A stretch of DNA of 64,000 nucleotides from Actinomycetota bacterium. GTDB taxonomy: Bacteria > Actinomycetota > JAHEXW01 > JAGVPG01. Below, one piece after another: positions 1 through 9,050 of this stretch. The notes under the pieces are model-generated. The model was given only the letters and a program-made list of their open reading frames with translations, had not been told where the DNA came from and made no database searches. Made by a program: the position numbers and the translations under genes. The stretch covers positions 1-64,000 of the forward strand of contig JAGVPG010000033.1 of NCBI GenBank assembly GCA_020052375.1. The letters run 5' to 3'. How positions within the stretch are numbered: position 1 is the first letter of the stretch; each line of letters starts with the position of its first letter.

Positions 1-37
1 ACCCTAGTCGGACTTACGGTACAGGCGCTTGTTCGGG

Positions 38-95
38 GTGGTCAACTTTTCGGTTAGCGAAACCCCTCAAAGTGGTCAACATTTAGGTTAGCGAA
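38..95. repeat. Two direct copies of GTGGTCAAC(T/A)TTT(C/A)GGTTAGCGAA; probable IS21-type terminal remnant
   Basis: Copies at 38-60 and 72-95; repeated GTGGTCA-type boxes resemble IS21-family ends; no transposase visible in window. Confidence 0.5.
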
Positions 96-102
96 CACAA
101 AA

Positions 103-134
103 AGGGGTCAGGTCTAGAATTGTCAATTCTGTAA
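103..134. repeat. Dispersed repeat arm ggggtcaggtct..gaatt..ttctgtaac (family P)
   Basis: Matches one arm of the perfect inverted repeat at 48101-48183. Confidence 0.6.
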
Positions 135-143
135 CACGGAAAA

Positions 144-188
144 CGACGTCCTTGTGAGGTCACCCTTAGGTGACCGAATCAATCCAGG
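144..188. repeat. Hairpin repeat family A copy 1
   Basis: GACGTCcTTGTGA-GGTCACC-CTTA-GGTGACC-GAATCAATCCAGG; shared flanks with 39691-39734 and 46859-46902. Confidence 0.65.
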
Positions 189-323
189 AAAAAGATAAGG
201 GAGTGAAGAATGACGTAGTTTACATGCATGGTTGCTGTTCACTTCTCGCCATCCTCACACATCTTCCGTAATCGGCACTTCCATACTCGAGTGTATTAGT
301 GCAAGAAAGTATGTTGATAATCT

Positions 324-404
324 AGTTAATATACGATAACCTATATGTAGTAAGTTAATAACAATAAACTATGCATAAATAGGTTAATGAACGTTAAGTA
401 TGGA
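324..404 (+). promoter_or_regulatory. Three tandem ~29-bp direct repeats upstream of the HTH/Doc pair; candidate operator
   Basis: (A/G)GTTAAT at 324, 353 and 382, exactly 29 bp apart, each followed by a related AT-rich segment. Confidence 0.55.
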
Positions 405-412
405 GGAATCAA

Positions 413-664
413 ATGGACAAGAATCTTATCAGCACTAAAGAAGCAGCGGAAATACTTGGCATAAGTACAGTTGCTGTTTGGAAGCGCATTCAGAAGCGCC
501 AGATCCATGCGTTCAAAGTGGGACGGGCATATGTGGTCGATCGTCGGAGCCTGGGTAATATTTATCAGGAGATGTCGCTGGATGACAAGAAGCGGATAGA
601 CAAAGCCGTGGATAAGGTTGTTAAAGACTACGGTACCACTTTAAAAAGGCTTGGCAAAGAATGA
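413..664 (+). CDS. Excisionase/MerR-like helix-turn-helix protein, probable antitoxin
   Basis: STKEAAEILGISTVAVWKRIQKRQIHAFKVGRAYVVDRRSL is excisionase-type HTH; ATGA overlap with downstream doc-like gene; GGAGG SD. Confidence 0.75.
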   Translation: MDKNLISTKEAAEILGISTVAVWKRIQKRQIHAFKVGRAYVVDRRSLGNIYQEMSLDDKKRIDKAVDKVVKDYGTTLKRLGKE

Positions 665-1080
665 GAGAGATCAAGATCAGCGAGGTCGAGCATCTTGCTC
701 ATCGTCTTGCGCGGAAGCACTTATCATGGGACGAACCGATTCCTGACTTCTCTACCCGATATGCTGGGATACTTGAAAGCTGTCTCGCAACCGCTTTTCA
801 GACATATGGTAAGCGTTCACTATACAAGACACTGGATGATAAGGCTGCGATTATCTTCTATCTGATGATCAAGAACCACCCTCTTCTTAACGGTAACAAG
901 AGAGTTGCGGTGACGCCCCTCCTTGTTTTTCTCGTACTCAATGATAAATGGTTATCCGCATCTCCCGAAGAACTGTATCAGATAGCCGTCGAGGTCGCGG
1001 AAAGTAATCCGAGGTTCAAAGATGGAGTGGTTTCAGAGATCAAGAAATTCGTACGCAGATATTCCGTTCCGTTTGAATAA
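661..1080 (+). CDS. doc: Fic/Doc-family (death-on-curing) toxin-like protein
   Basis: Doc core HPLLNGNKRVA (HxxxxGNKR), ~139 aa. Confidence 0.8.
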   Translation: MREIKISEVEHLAHRLARKHLSWDEPIPDFSTRYAGILESCLATAFQTYGKRSLYKTLDDKAAIIFYLMIKNHPLLNGNKRVAVTPLLVFLVLNDKWLSASPEELYQIAVEVAESNPRFKDGVVSEIKKFVRRYSVPFE

Positions 1081-1129
1081 CATGGTCACCCAGGGCTTGT
1101 ATTTTAACATTTCGTGATTTATACCTAGT

Positions 1130-1447
1130 TTAGCCTAGAAGGAATTTGGTTATGAAACCCATGATTAAACCGCCAAGGACGCCGATGCCTACTATGGGAA
1201 CGTAAGCCCTGGAAATAATCGCTGAAGGTACGCTTAAGCCCGCGCCGAGAAACAATCCGGATAGAGCGGGGTGGACTCCCAGATCAACCAAAGGAACGAG
1301 GAGGCCGAGCATAAAACGTTCGATAAACGCCGCGGTCATCGCTTCCCATTTCTGCCTTGGTGTGTCGAACTTCATGGGGACCATAATTACGACGTCGATC
1401 ACACCGAACACGAGACCGAAAACGATTCCCAACCGTATTCTTGACAT
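1130..1447 (-). CDS. Small integral membrane protein
   Basis: Hydrophobic segments; ATG at 1447 (MSRIRLG) preceded by GGAGG is preferred over the longer ORF. Confidence 0.55.
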   Translation of the reverse strand: MSRIRLGIVFGLVFGVIDVVIMVPMKFDTPRQKWEAMTAAFIERFMLGLLVPLVDLGVHPALSGLFLGAGLSVPSAIISRAYVPIVGIGVLGGLIMGFITKFLLG

Positions 1448-1460
1448 AATGCCTCCTTCG

Positions 1461-1793
1461 TCAGTACTGGGTGCGAGCGGCGTAGTTGAAGCTGAGGAAA
1501 TAGTCCTTAAGGCTTTCATCGGTTGTGTGATAGGGATCTTCTCCTATGAAATAACCAACAAACACCTCTCTCGCCCTAGCAATTTCCTTAAGTCTTTTTC
1601 TATTCTTGGGATCAATAATAGTCAAATCGAAGAGTTCTAGCGCTCGTTCAAATGCTAGACGCGAATACTCACTATTGCCCTTGTTTTTCCAATTAATAGT
1701 GCGTATGACCTCGCTACCGACGTTTGCTAGCTGTTGGACCAGACTATAGGTATACCACCCTCCGGCTGCCAGTTCTTTGTGCTGTGCTCTCAT
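1461..1793 (-). CDS. Conserved small helical protein paired with DUF5674-like gene
   Basis: 4-nt overlap (ATGA) with upstream gene; MRAQHKELAAGGWYTYSLVQQLANVGSEV..ERALELFDLTI pattern recognised as a conserved family. Confidence 0.6.
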   Translation of the reverse strand: MRAQHKELAAGGWYTYSLVQQLANVGSEVIRTINWKNKGNSEYSRLAFERALELFDLTIIDPKNRKRLKEIARAREVFVGYFIGEDPYHTTDESLKDYFLSFNYAARTQY

Positions 1794-2131
1794 CGTTCCA
1801 CAAGCTTCATAACGATATTCGTTATTCTTTCCCGAGTTTTCGGATCGTCTACATCGCGGGACATATTACCGAAAGCGGGTCGTAGATTGATCATAGAGTC
1901 AAACTCTATGAAGTCATCACCTTCGAGATCAGGATATAGGTTGATTCCCCATATGTCTTCTTGTTTAGAGCCGTCTTCTAATAGGCATGCTTCTTCGTCT
2001 GCATGAAGTTCCGCATCAACAGCCATTATTTCACGGTCCACATCGACGACGGCCTTAACAAAGTTACCAAATGTATTCTTTGCCATGACCCTTAAACCAT
2101 CGACGGAGATTTCTTTTTCAACGATTATCAT
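1790..2131 (-). CDS. DUF5674-like protein
   Basis: AVVDVDREIMAVDAELHADEEACLLEDGSKQEDIWGINLYPD..FIEFDSMINLRP is characteristic; TAGAAT-N6-ATG start. Confidence 0.7.
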   Translation of the reverse strand: MIIVEKEISVDGLRVMAKNTFGNFVKAVVDVDREIMAVDAELHADEEACLLEDGSKQEDIWGINLYPDLEGDDFIEFDSMINLRPAFGNMSRDVDDPKTRERITNIVMKLVER

Positions 2132-2164
2132 GCAATCATTCTACCATTTCGGAATTGCAATAGA

Positions 2165-2195
2165 GTCCAGTCATTGAATTATAAGTTCTGTAACG
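2165..2195. repeat. Partial copy of family P (gtccagtcattgaattataagttctgtaac)
   Basis: Near identity to 48106-48133. Confidence 0.6.
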
Positions 2196-2225
2196 TTAAT
2201 CACTTCATGTTAGACTAGTCGTATC

Positions 2226-2663
2226 ATGAAACGTTTTGATTTCTGGCAGACATGGTTGTTTTGCGCATCGATAGTGATCGCGGTGTTTGGGCTGGCGATG
2301 GCTCTCTTTAGCAATACGCCCCTTTTTGCCTGGATGAACAATCAGATAGACCCTGTGTTCTGGAGTGCATCGGTTACTGATACAACAGCACTGATGTTCA
2401 GGAGCTGGATATATGGAGTACTAGGTGCGACAGTCCTTGGATGGGGCGTCACCTTGGCATTTATCGCCAGCTATCCGTTTAAGAAAAAAGAGAGGTGGTC
2501 GTGGCAGGCGATAGCTTGCGGGACTGCTTCCTGGTATGTCCTGGATACCTCGTTCTCTGTTTACTTCGGAGTCTATTTCAACGCGGCTTTGAATACGGTC
2601 CTACTTCTCAGTATCGCGCTACCGCTTATCATGACGCATAAAGAGTTCAAGACCAAAACATAG
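2226..2663 (+). CDS. Four-helix integral membrane protein of unknown function
   Basis: Long hydrophobic stretches, no recognised motif. Confidence 0.6.
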   Translation: MKRFDFWQTWLFCASIVIAVFGLAMALFSNTPLFAWMNNQIDPVFWSASVTDTTALMFRSWIYGVLGATVLGWGVTLAFIASYPFKKKERWSWQAIACGTASWYVLDTSFSVYFGVYFNAALNTVLLLSIALPLIMTHKEFKTKT

Positions 2664-2699
2664 CATCGAGTGGTCGGCCGACCGGCCTATGCATTACTT

Positions 2700-2864
2700 T
2701 CAGCAACCGGGCTCACCGGGATGATCGCAGCAAGACTGCCGGAATTTGATTTTTCTCCACGTATTACTCATGATCAGGCGGATCTTCTTACCCAAGGGCA
2801 TAGGTTGTCTTATATTCTGCCAGAAGGTGCTGGGCTTTGGGTGTTCATGGTCATGCACAGACAT
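2700..2864 (-). CDS. 54-aa Cys-rich microprotein ending CCDHPGEPGC
   Basis: Read by hand (below ORF-track cutoff): MSVHDHEHPKPSTFWQNIRQPMPLGKKIRLIMSNTWRKIKFRQSCCDHPGEPGC*; upstream AGAAAGG. Confidence 0.7.
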   Translation of the reverse strand: MSVHDHEHPKPSTFWQNIRQPMPLGKKIRLIMSNTWRKIKFRQSCCDHPGEPGC

Positions 2865-2895
2865 GCCTTTCTCTTGTCATAAAAAATACAGCCGG

Positions 2896-3084
2896 TTATT
2901 TCTTAAATACAAGCACAAGGGCAAAAAGTGTAAAACCGACTCCAAAACCGATAAACATACCGGCTGGAACGTTATCGATTAAAAAACCGATACCAAAACC
3001 CAGAAACAGACCAGCCGGGATGAACAATGCTGCCGCTTGTTTTGAATCACCCTTCTTCTCCTCTTTAACATTTTTATCTGCCAT
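2896..3084 (-). CDS. Small two-helix membrane protein
   Basis: Repeated AGLFLGFGIGFLID / AGMFIGFGVGFTLF helices. Confidence 0.55.
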   Translation of the reverse strand: MADKNVKEEKKGDSKQAAALFIPAGLFLGFGIGFLIDNVPAGMFIGFGVGFTLFALVLVFKK

Positions 3085-3108
3085 TGCGACTCCTATCTCT
3101 TGAACGTG

Positions 3109-3525
3109 TTATTTGTAGGTGACTTCGATCTTGTTGCTCTTGATGTCGGCGCCTCCGTTACCTTTCTTGGTCTCCGCACGGAACTCAGCTTTCTTCCCGG
3201 GTTCCAGCGATGAAGGCTTGGCTGCGACCTCTTGTTTGTCGACTTCGGCGTTATTGGCATCGAAGAAGGTCACTTTCACCTTGATTTCTGAGACTTTCCC
3301 GTCTGTGTTGTTTTGAAGCTCGCCTGTGACTTCGTAGAATCCGCCGCCATAGAAACCGGACGATTGGCTGATAACGTCAACATTACCTGCTTGCACACCC
3401 GTGTTCCCTGTAGATCCGGTTTCTGTGTCGGAAGACTTAGACGAACACCCGACAAATACAGTTAGAAGAAGTACGAAACACGAAAGAACTGTCATCCTTC
3501 TGATCATTTTGCCTCCTCTTGACAT
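3109..3525 (-). CDS. FxLYD-type secreted lipoprotein
   Basis: Lipobox VFVGC; VTGELQNNTDGKVSEIKVKVTFFDANNAEVDKQ beta-sandwich pattern. Confidence 0.65.
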   Translation of the reverse strand: MSRGGKMIRRMTVLSCFVLLLTVFVGCSSKSSDTETGSTGNTGVQAGNVDVISQSSGFYGGGFYEVTGELQNNTDGKVSEIKVKVTFFDANNAEVDKQEVAAKPSSLEPGKKAEFRAETKKGNGGADIKSNKIEVTYK

Positions 3526-3674
3526 GATCCCTCCTGTCGCAACCCTTGTTTATTAATCAGTAAATATCAAACGTGTAGTAAGCGCAATACGTAAGTTGCG
3601 GGAGCCGCGTTTTATTGAAATACTACAAACAGTGAAAAAATCATCACAAACATAGGCGAGACGAAAAGGAGGAC

Positions 3675-4697
3675 TTGGCAGACGTGAAAAAACAAAACAA
3701 GATCATTATTGCCGCTGTTGCAGGGGTATTGATTGCTCTGATCGCGGGTATTGCAGTGTGGTACTTTTATAACCAGAACAAAGAAGCAAAGGCCAAAAGC
3801 GCATATGAACAAAAGATCAAGAAAATCTGGATTGAAGTGATAAAAGACAGCGATGGCATAAAGAAGATCCTTGGCAATCCGGCCAAAGACAGCGATCTGC
3901 AGAAGCTCGACGACGACGCCCGGATCTTGGAAAAGTCCGTCAGACGGAAGATATCAGAGCTTAAGATGATCAAGGCTCCCAACGGTTATGATGAACCGGG
4001 GACTAAGCTCAAGAAAGGCTTAGACGCCTATGCCGTATACCTTGCTTATCTGCAGAACGATGTTCTATACAAAAGCATCGACAACATAAAGATCCCTGAG
4101 GACATCGATGAGGCTCAAAAATACGCTGATGTGGCTCGCGTAGATTTTGCCGCTTTTGACAATGCGTACGAGTTTATACAAGAAAGAGTAAGTGATGAGG
4201 TTTTCGACCTGTCTCAACTTAGGGATTACATCGATAACTGGCAGTCAAAAGCAGCCGAAGAGGCTGAGAAAAAAGCCGAGCAAGCGGCAGCGGCCGAAGC
4301 GGCTCAACGAGCCGCTTACGAAGCGTCGATAAAACAAGCCGCGGAAAAAACAGCCCAGGATTTCATAAACGGCCTGGCAGGTGTTTATCAATCGTCGCCG
4401 AACGATCTTTGGACAGGCGCGCAGCGTGTCGCCGATCAATATTGGACGACGGCGTCCATTAACAACTTCACCAATGACTACAAAAAGTATTTTGATAATG
4501 CGATGGGCCGTCCGACCTATACAGGCGGAAAAATAATTCAAAGTGAGAAGGTCAGCGATAGCAAGTTTAATGTATCGGCGGAGGAAGGAGAAAGGCTCGA
4601 CACAGCTCCGGGCAGCCCCGAAACCAAGTACCTGAACTACTTTATCGTAGAGAGAATCGGCTCCGGCTGGTTTATAACCAGCCACGGAAGAAAATAG
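3675..4697 (+). CDS. Membrane-anchored coiled-coil protein of unknown function
   Basis: N-terminal TM segment, Ala/Glu/Lys-rich coil; SD aggagg. Confidence 0.6.
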   Translation: MADVKKQNKIIIAAVAGVLIALIAGIAVWYFYNQNKEAKAKSAYEQKIKKIWIEVIKDSDGIKKILGNPAKDSDLQKLDDDARILEKSVRRKISELKMIKAPNGYDEPGTKLKKGLDAYAVYLAYLQNDVLYKSIDNIKIPEDIDEAQKYADVARVDFAAFDNAYEFIQERVSDEVFDLSQLRDYIDNWQSKAAEEAEKKAEQAAAAEAAQRAAYEASIKQAAEKTAQDFINGLAGVYQSSPNDLWTGAQRVADQYWTTASINNFTNDYKKYFDNAMGRPTYTGGKIIQSEKVSDSKFNVSAEEGERLDTAPGSPETKYLNYFIVERIGSGWFITSHGRK

Positions 4698-4706
4698 GGG
4701 GCATAG

Positions 4707-5582
4707 ATGAACGTAATCGAGACGAAGAAGCTGACCAAGTATTATGGCAAATCAAGAGGTATCATCGAGGTAGACATCAACGTAGAAGACGGTGAGATCT
4801 ATGGGTTCATCGGCCCTAACGGCGCGGGCAAATCGACGACGATCCGGGTCCTCCTTTCATTGATCTACGCTACCAGCGGCACCGCCACGATATTCGGCAA
4901 AGACGTCGTCAAGTTCGGGCCGGAGATAAAGAAAGAGATCGGTTATCTGCCGGGCGAGGTCTTTTACTACGACACCATGCGGGTAAAGGACCTGCTGAAC
5001 TACTCCGCGAGTTTTTACAAAAAAGATTGCTCCAAGAGGATCAAGGAGCTTGCCGGGATCATGAGTCTGGAATTGGACAAGAGGATCGACGACCTTTCGT
5101 ATGGAAACAAGAAAAAAGTCGGAATAGTGCTGGGACTTCTGCATGAGCCAAAACTAATAATCCTGGATGAGCCCACCGGCGGTCTGGATCCCTTGATGCA
5201 ACAGACGTTCTTTAATCTGGTAAGGGAAGAGAACAAGAAAGGGGCAACGGTATTTCTCTCCTCTCATATTTTGAGCGAGGTCCAACGGCTCTGCGACAAG
5301 GTCGCTATCATCAAAGAGGGCAAGATCGTCAAGATCGAAAAGATGAGCGATCTGGCGCAAAGCAATTACAGCAAAATCAAGGTCGAATCCAAAGCCGCCA
5401 TACCCGAAGGATATTTCGATATGGCAGGTGTCAGCGGCCTGAAGACCGAAAATCATTCGACTACCTTTATGTTCAAAGGGGATATCAATTCTGTAACCAA
5501 GAAAATCGCAGCGTTGGATCTTGTAAGCTTATTTGTCGAAGAGCCGGACCTGGAAGATATCTTCTTGCACTACTACCAATAG
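4707..5582 (+). CDS. ABC transporter ATP-binding protein
   Basis: Walker A GPNGAGKST, signature LSYGNKKK, Walker B LIILDEPTGGLDP. Confidence 0.93.
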   Translation: MNVIETKKLTKYYGKSRGIIEVDINVEDGEIYGFIGPNGAGKSTTIRVLLSLIYATSGTATIFGKDVVKFGPEIKKEIGYLPGEVFYYDTMRVKDLLNYSASFYKKDCSKRIKELAGIMSLELDKRIDDLSYGNKKKVGIVLGLLHEPKLIILDEPTGGLDPLMQQTFFNLVREENKKGATVFLSSHILSEVQRLCDKVAIIKEGKIVKIEKMSDLAQSNYSKIKVESKAAIPEGYFDMAGVSGLKTENHSTTFMFKGDINSVTKKIAALDLVSLFVEEPDLEDIFLHYYQ

Positions 5583-5592
5583 GAGCTGCGCT

Positions 5593-6393
5593 ATGCTCAA
5601 TATGTACCTACACGAGTTGAAGCAATATCGCCGGATAACGATGATCTGGATCGTTTCGCTGGTAACGACAGCCGCGCTCTATATGGCCTTGTATCCGAGT
5701 TTTGCGCCGCAGTTGGACGCTATGAAGAAAATACTTGAAAACTATCCAAAAGTCCTACTGGATGCCCTCGGCGTCGGCCCGAACGTTTTTCTCTCATTCG
5801 CCGGTTTCTACTCGATCATAATGGCTTATATGATGCTGGCCATGTCCATCCAGGCGATGAACCTGGGCACAGGGATCGTTGCCAAGGAAGAGCACAGCCA
5901 TACCGCCGAGTTTCTGCTAGCCAAACCTGTTAACAGAACGCAGGTTCTGACTGCTAAACTACTGGCGGCCTTGACCATACTCCTGATAACTAACGCTTTC
6001 TTTATGGCCGCGATGTGGGCCGAAATCAATTTTTTAGCCGATATCTTGATAGCCGGAAAAATCTTCATCCTCATGACACTGACCTTGTTTATTGTCCAAC
6101 TATTCTTTTTGGGATTAGGCTTTCTGGTCTCCGTTACGGCGCCTAAAATAAGATCCGTTCTGTCGATCTCACTGTCTACGGTCTTCGTGTTCTACGTCAT
6201 CGGCGTTTTCGATTCGATAATCGGATCTAAAGCGGTCAGATATATTACTCCTTTCAAATTCTTCGACAATCAATACATAATCAACAACGGCTCGTATGAG
6301 CCTGCCTTCTTGGTTGTGGAAGCGGTTTTCCTGGCCGCGGCTTTTACGGCCGCCTATTATTTCTATCTAAAGCGTGATATCCGTACAACTTAG
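5593..6393 (+). CDS. ABC-2 type permease
   Basis: Multi-TM; EEHSHTAEFLLAKPVNRTQVLTAKLLA motif; adjacent to ATPase. Confidence 0.85.
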   Translation: MLNMYLHELKQYRRITMIWIVSLVTTAALYMALYPSFAPQLDAMKKILENYPKVLLDALGVGPNVFLSFAGFYSIIMAYMMLAMSIQAMNLGTGIVAKEEHSHTAEFLLAKPVNRTQVLTAKLLAALTILLITNAFFMAAMWAEINFLADILIAGKIFILMTLTLFIVQLFFLGLGFLVSVTAPKIRSVLSISLSTVFVFYVIGVFDSIIGSKAVRYITPFKFFDNQYIINNGSYEPAFLVVEAVFLAAAFTAAYYFYLKRDIRTT

Positions 6394-6417
6394 GTTTTTC
6401 CTAAGGAGGCAAAAAGG

Positions 6418-7212
6418 ATGAACATATACTTGAGAGAACTTAAGGCTCGCCGCAAGTCCATAATTTTTTGGTCTATCGGATTGTTTCTCATGGACGCGGC
6501 AAGTATGAATAAATTTGCCGGCTTCGAAAAATCCGGCCAGGCCACCCAGGTGTTTGCCGCTTTCCCCAAGGGGTTGGCGAGGGCTTTTGGTTTAGGGAAT
6601 GTTGACATTAATACCGCCCTTGGCTGGTTTGCTATGGCGTTTATGTATTTGCTCGTCTTGGTCGCCATCCATGCCTCGCTCTTGGGCGCCGGAATCTTAG
6701 CCGAGGAGGAGCAAGATAAGACAGCCGAATTCCTCTACGCCAAACCGATCTCGCGGGCAAAGGTGGTTACGGAAAAACTCCTGGCGGCGCTGACTCTTAT
6801 CATCATCCTTAATATTGTCACGCTCCTGTCGTCGATTTCCATGGTCGCCGCGTTTAACAAAGGCGTTTCTCCAACTCAGGAGATCCTTCTGATGATGGCC
6901 GGGATGTTTGTGGTCCAGATAATCTTTATGGTCATCGGGAGCGCGGCGGCGGCTATCGTCAGGAAGCCGAAATATGCCGGGGCGGCCGCTTCCGCCATAA
7001 TGTTCGCTACTTTTTTTCTTTCGCTGTGGCTGGACATAACCGAGAAACTGCCCTGGCTGAAATATTTTACGCCGTTTAAGTATTTCGACGCCAAGATAAT
7101 CGCTAACCACGCGAAATTTGACTACGCCTTCATCGTGATCTCGATAGGCGTTATTATCGCGATGCTGACTATGACCTACGTCTCTTACAACGCACGGGAC
7201 CTGAAAATCTGA
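6418..7212 (+). CDS. ABC-2 type permease (paralogue of preceding)
   Basis: EEEQDKTAEFLYAKPISRAKVVTEKLLAAL. Confidence 0.85.
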   Translation: MNIYLRELKARRKSIIFWSIGLFLMDAASMNKFAGFEKSGQATQVFAAFPKGLARAFGLGNVDINTALGWFAMAFMYLLVLVAIHASLLGAGILAEEEQDKTAEFLYAKPISRAKVVTEKLLAALTLIIILNIVTLLSSISMVAAFNKGVSPTQEILLMMAGMFVVQIIFMVIGSAAAAIVRKPKYAGAAASAIMFATFFLSLWLDITEKLPWLKYFTPFKYFDAKIIANHAKFDYAFIVISIGVIIAMLTMTYVSYNARDLKI

Positions 7213-7218
7213 TAAACC

Positions 7219-7881
7219 ATGAGCAATCTTCTGTCGAGCATAATCCCGCTGTCGATCGGCGCCGCCTTCAGCCCGACTGTTTTGGCTTTTACACTAGTCC
7301 TTCTTGGCGGAAAGAAAGCGCCCCGGGCTCGCGCGGCTTTCATGATACTCGGTATGTTTATTATGCTGGTGTTTATCGCGCTGACCGCAGGTTCAGTGAG
7401 TCAGGCCGCTAAAAGCGAAGGGGTCAAACAGTTCCTCAAGTTGCTTGACATCGTATTTGCCCTGATGCTGTTTTATCTTGGAGTAAGAAGCCTGATAAAA
7501 AAGCCTTCGGAAGGGGCGTCGAGCTCACGTCTTATGGGACACAACAGGGGCGAGATCGGCCCTGTTCGTTTCATTCCGATAGGCTTTGCCGTCATGCTGA
7601 CGGACATATCTTCAATAGTGCTGTTCATCCCAGCGATTCGCGACATCGGCTTATCCTCGGTAGGCACACCGGCTAAGCTATTTGTAGCGGGCATCCCTTT
7701 CACAGCTGTTTTGATTCCCGCGCTGGTTCCGCTATTTGCGGATATGATCGCTCCCGTGACCGCCGGAGGGGCGATGAAGGCCATAAACACCTGGTTGGCC
7801 AGGCATAACCGTGTCGTAACTGGCGGGGTATCCTTTATATTCAGCGCGTTCCTTTTCTGGAGAGGCGTCTGGGGATCATAG
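7219..7881 (+). CDS. GAP-family/Sap-like multi-TM protein
   Basis: Six hydrophobic segments; PLSIGAAFSPTVLAFTLVLLGGKKAPRARA. Confidence 0.6.
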   Translation: MSNLLSSIIPLSIGAAFSPTVLAFTLVLLGGKKAPRARAAFMILGMFIMLVFIALTAGSVSQAAKSEGVKQFLKLLDIVFALMLFYLGVRSLIKKPSEGASSSRLMGHNRGEIGPVRFIPIGFAVMLTDISSIVLFIPAIRDIGLSSVGTPAKLFVAGIPFTAVLIPALVPLFADMIAPVTAGGAMKAINTWLARHNRVVTGGVSFIFSAFLFWRGVWGS

Positions 7882-8904
7882 ATGAAAAAAGTGCTCACGG
7901 TCCTGTTTTTTCTCTTGTTCACGTTCCTGTTCACTCTGGTCTTAATACTTGGTGAGCTGAATTTTTATGTCCTGACACCCGCTTTTTTAAAAGATCCGAT
8001 GAAGGAGGCCCGGATATACAAGAAGCTGACCTCCGATCCGGAATTGATCATGGAACAGCTTCAGCAGCAAGGTCCCGGGAAACCGCTCGAACAGATGCCG
8101 GCAGTCGCGCGAGAACTGTCCGCAGTCGTCTTGAGATCAGTCGACGCGAAGTGGCTTGAAGCCGAATCCGAGAAAGCAGTCGACGCGCTTTTTGAATACA
8201 TGATGTCAGATAAGGAAACACTAGATATAGATGTCGATCTGAGAGTCTTTAAGTTGAATCTGCGAAAAAACCTGGATGCCTGGATTAAGACCAAATATGC
8301 TTCGTTACCGGAGGTCCCGGTGGAAGAGTTTGACAGACAGATCAGTGAAGGCAAGGAGAAGTTCCCGATGGTGCGGCCGCAAGGCCTTACCCTTGAACAA
8401 TCGCTGGCTAAAACAGGTTTCGATCCGGTAGGGGAGATCATGAAGAAGATCCCCGATAAATACGAGGCGGGTCTGGAAGATAAAGATAAAAAAGACGGGA
8501 TGAACGGGCTTTCGGGTGTAAAGAAACTGAGGCCGGTCTTTACCGGCGTAAGCATCGCTTTTTATGTATTGTTCATATTGACGATCGGCCTTTTGATCTT
8601 AGCGGCCAAGGTTACGTCTAAGTCGAAACGCGAGCTGTTTATAAAGCTGGGAATGTATCTTTGCGCTGCCATCGCGCCTTTCATAACATTCATCATCACC
8701 AGATATGTAATCGTGAACATAGTCGTTGTCGAGCTTATCCCAAGGGCGGGCCTTCCGTCATTTGTGAGAAACGATCTACTCGTACCGGTTTTAACGTCGG
8801 CCATTAACCGGGTGTTCTTGCACTTGTCATTATTATCGGGAATACTGTTCTTGTGCGGGCTGGCTCTCTTTATCCTGCCGCGAGTTAGTAGTAAAATGAA
8901 ATAG
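7882..8904 (+). CDS. Membrane protein with large extracytoplasmic domain
   Basis: N-terminal TM, hydrophilic domain, C-terminal TM cluster. Confidence 0.6.
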   Translation: MKKVLTVLFFLLFTFLFTLVLILGELNFYVLTPAFLKDPMKEARIYKKLTSDPELIMEQLQQQGPGKPLEQMPAVARELSAVVLRSVDAKWLEAESEKAVDALFEYMMSDKETLDIDVDLRVFKLNLRKNLDAWIKTKYASLPEVPVEEFDRQISEGKEKFPMVRPQGLTLEQSLAKTGFDPVGEIMKKIPDKYEAGLEDKDKKDGMNGLSGVKKLRPVFTGVSIAFYVLFILTIGLLILAAKVTSKSKRELFIKLGMYLCAAIAPFITFIITRYVIVNIVVVELIPRAGLPSFVRNDLLVPVLTSAINRVFLHLSLLSGILFLCGLALFILPRVSSKMK

Positions 8905-9050
8905 TAGGCATGTGATTAATTTCCTTATCTACATCGGGGAAACATGCTATCGGCTCTTTGATATATGTCATAACATTCTTTTTATATACCTCCCATACGA
9001 GGATGCTCGAATAATAGAGACATAAGCTAGTGTATTTTAAGGATGTTAAC

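Noticed and set aside
2670-2982. Plus-strand ORFs between 2670 and 2982
   Set aside because: Overlap the more convincing minus-strand microprotein and 62-aa membrane gene
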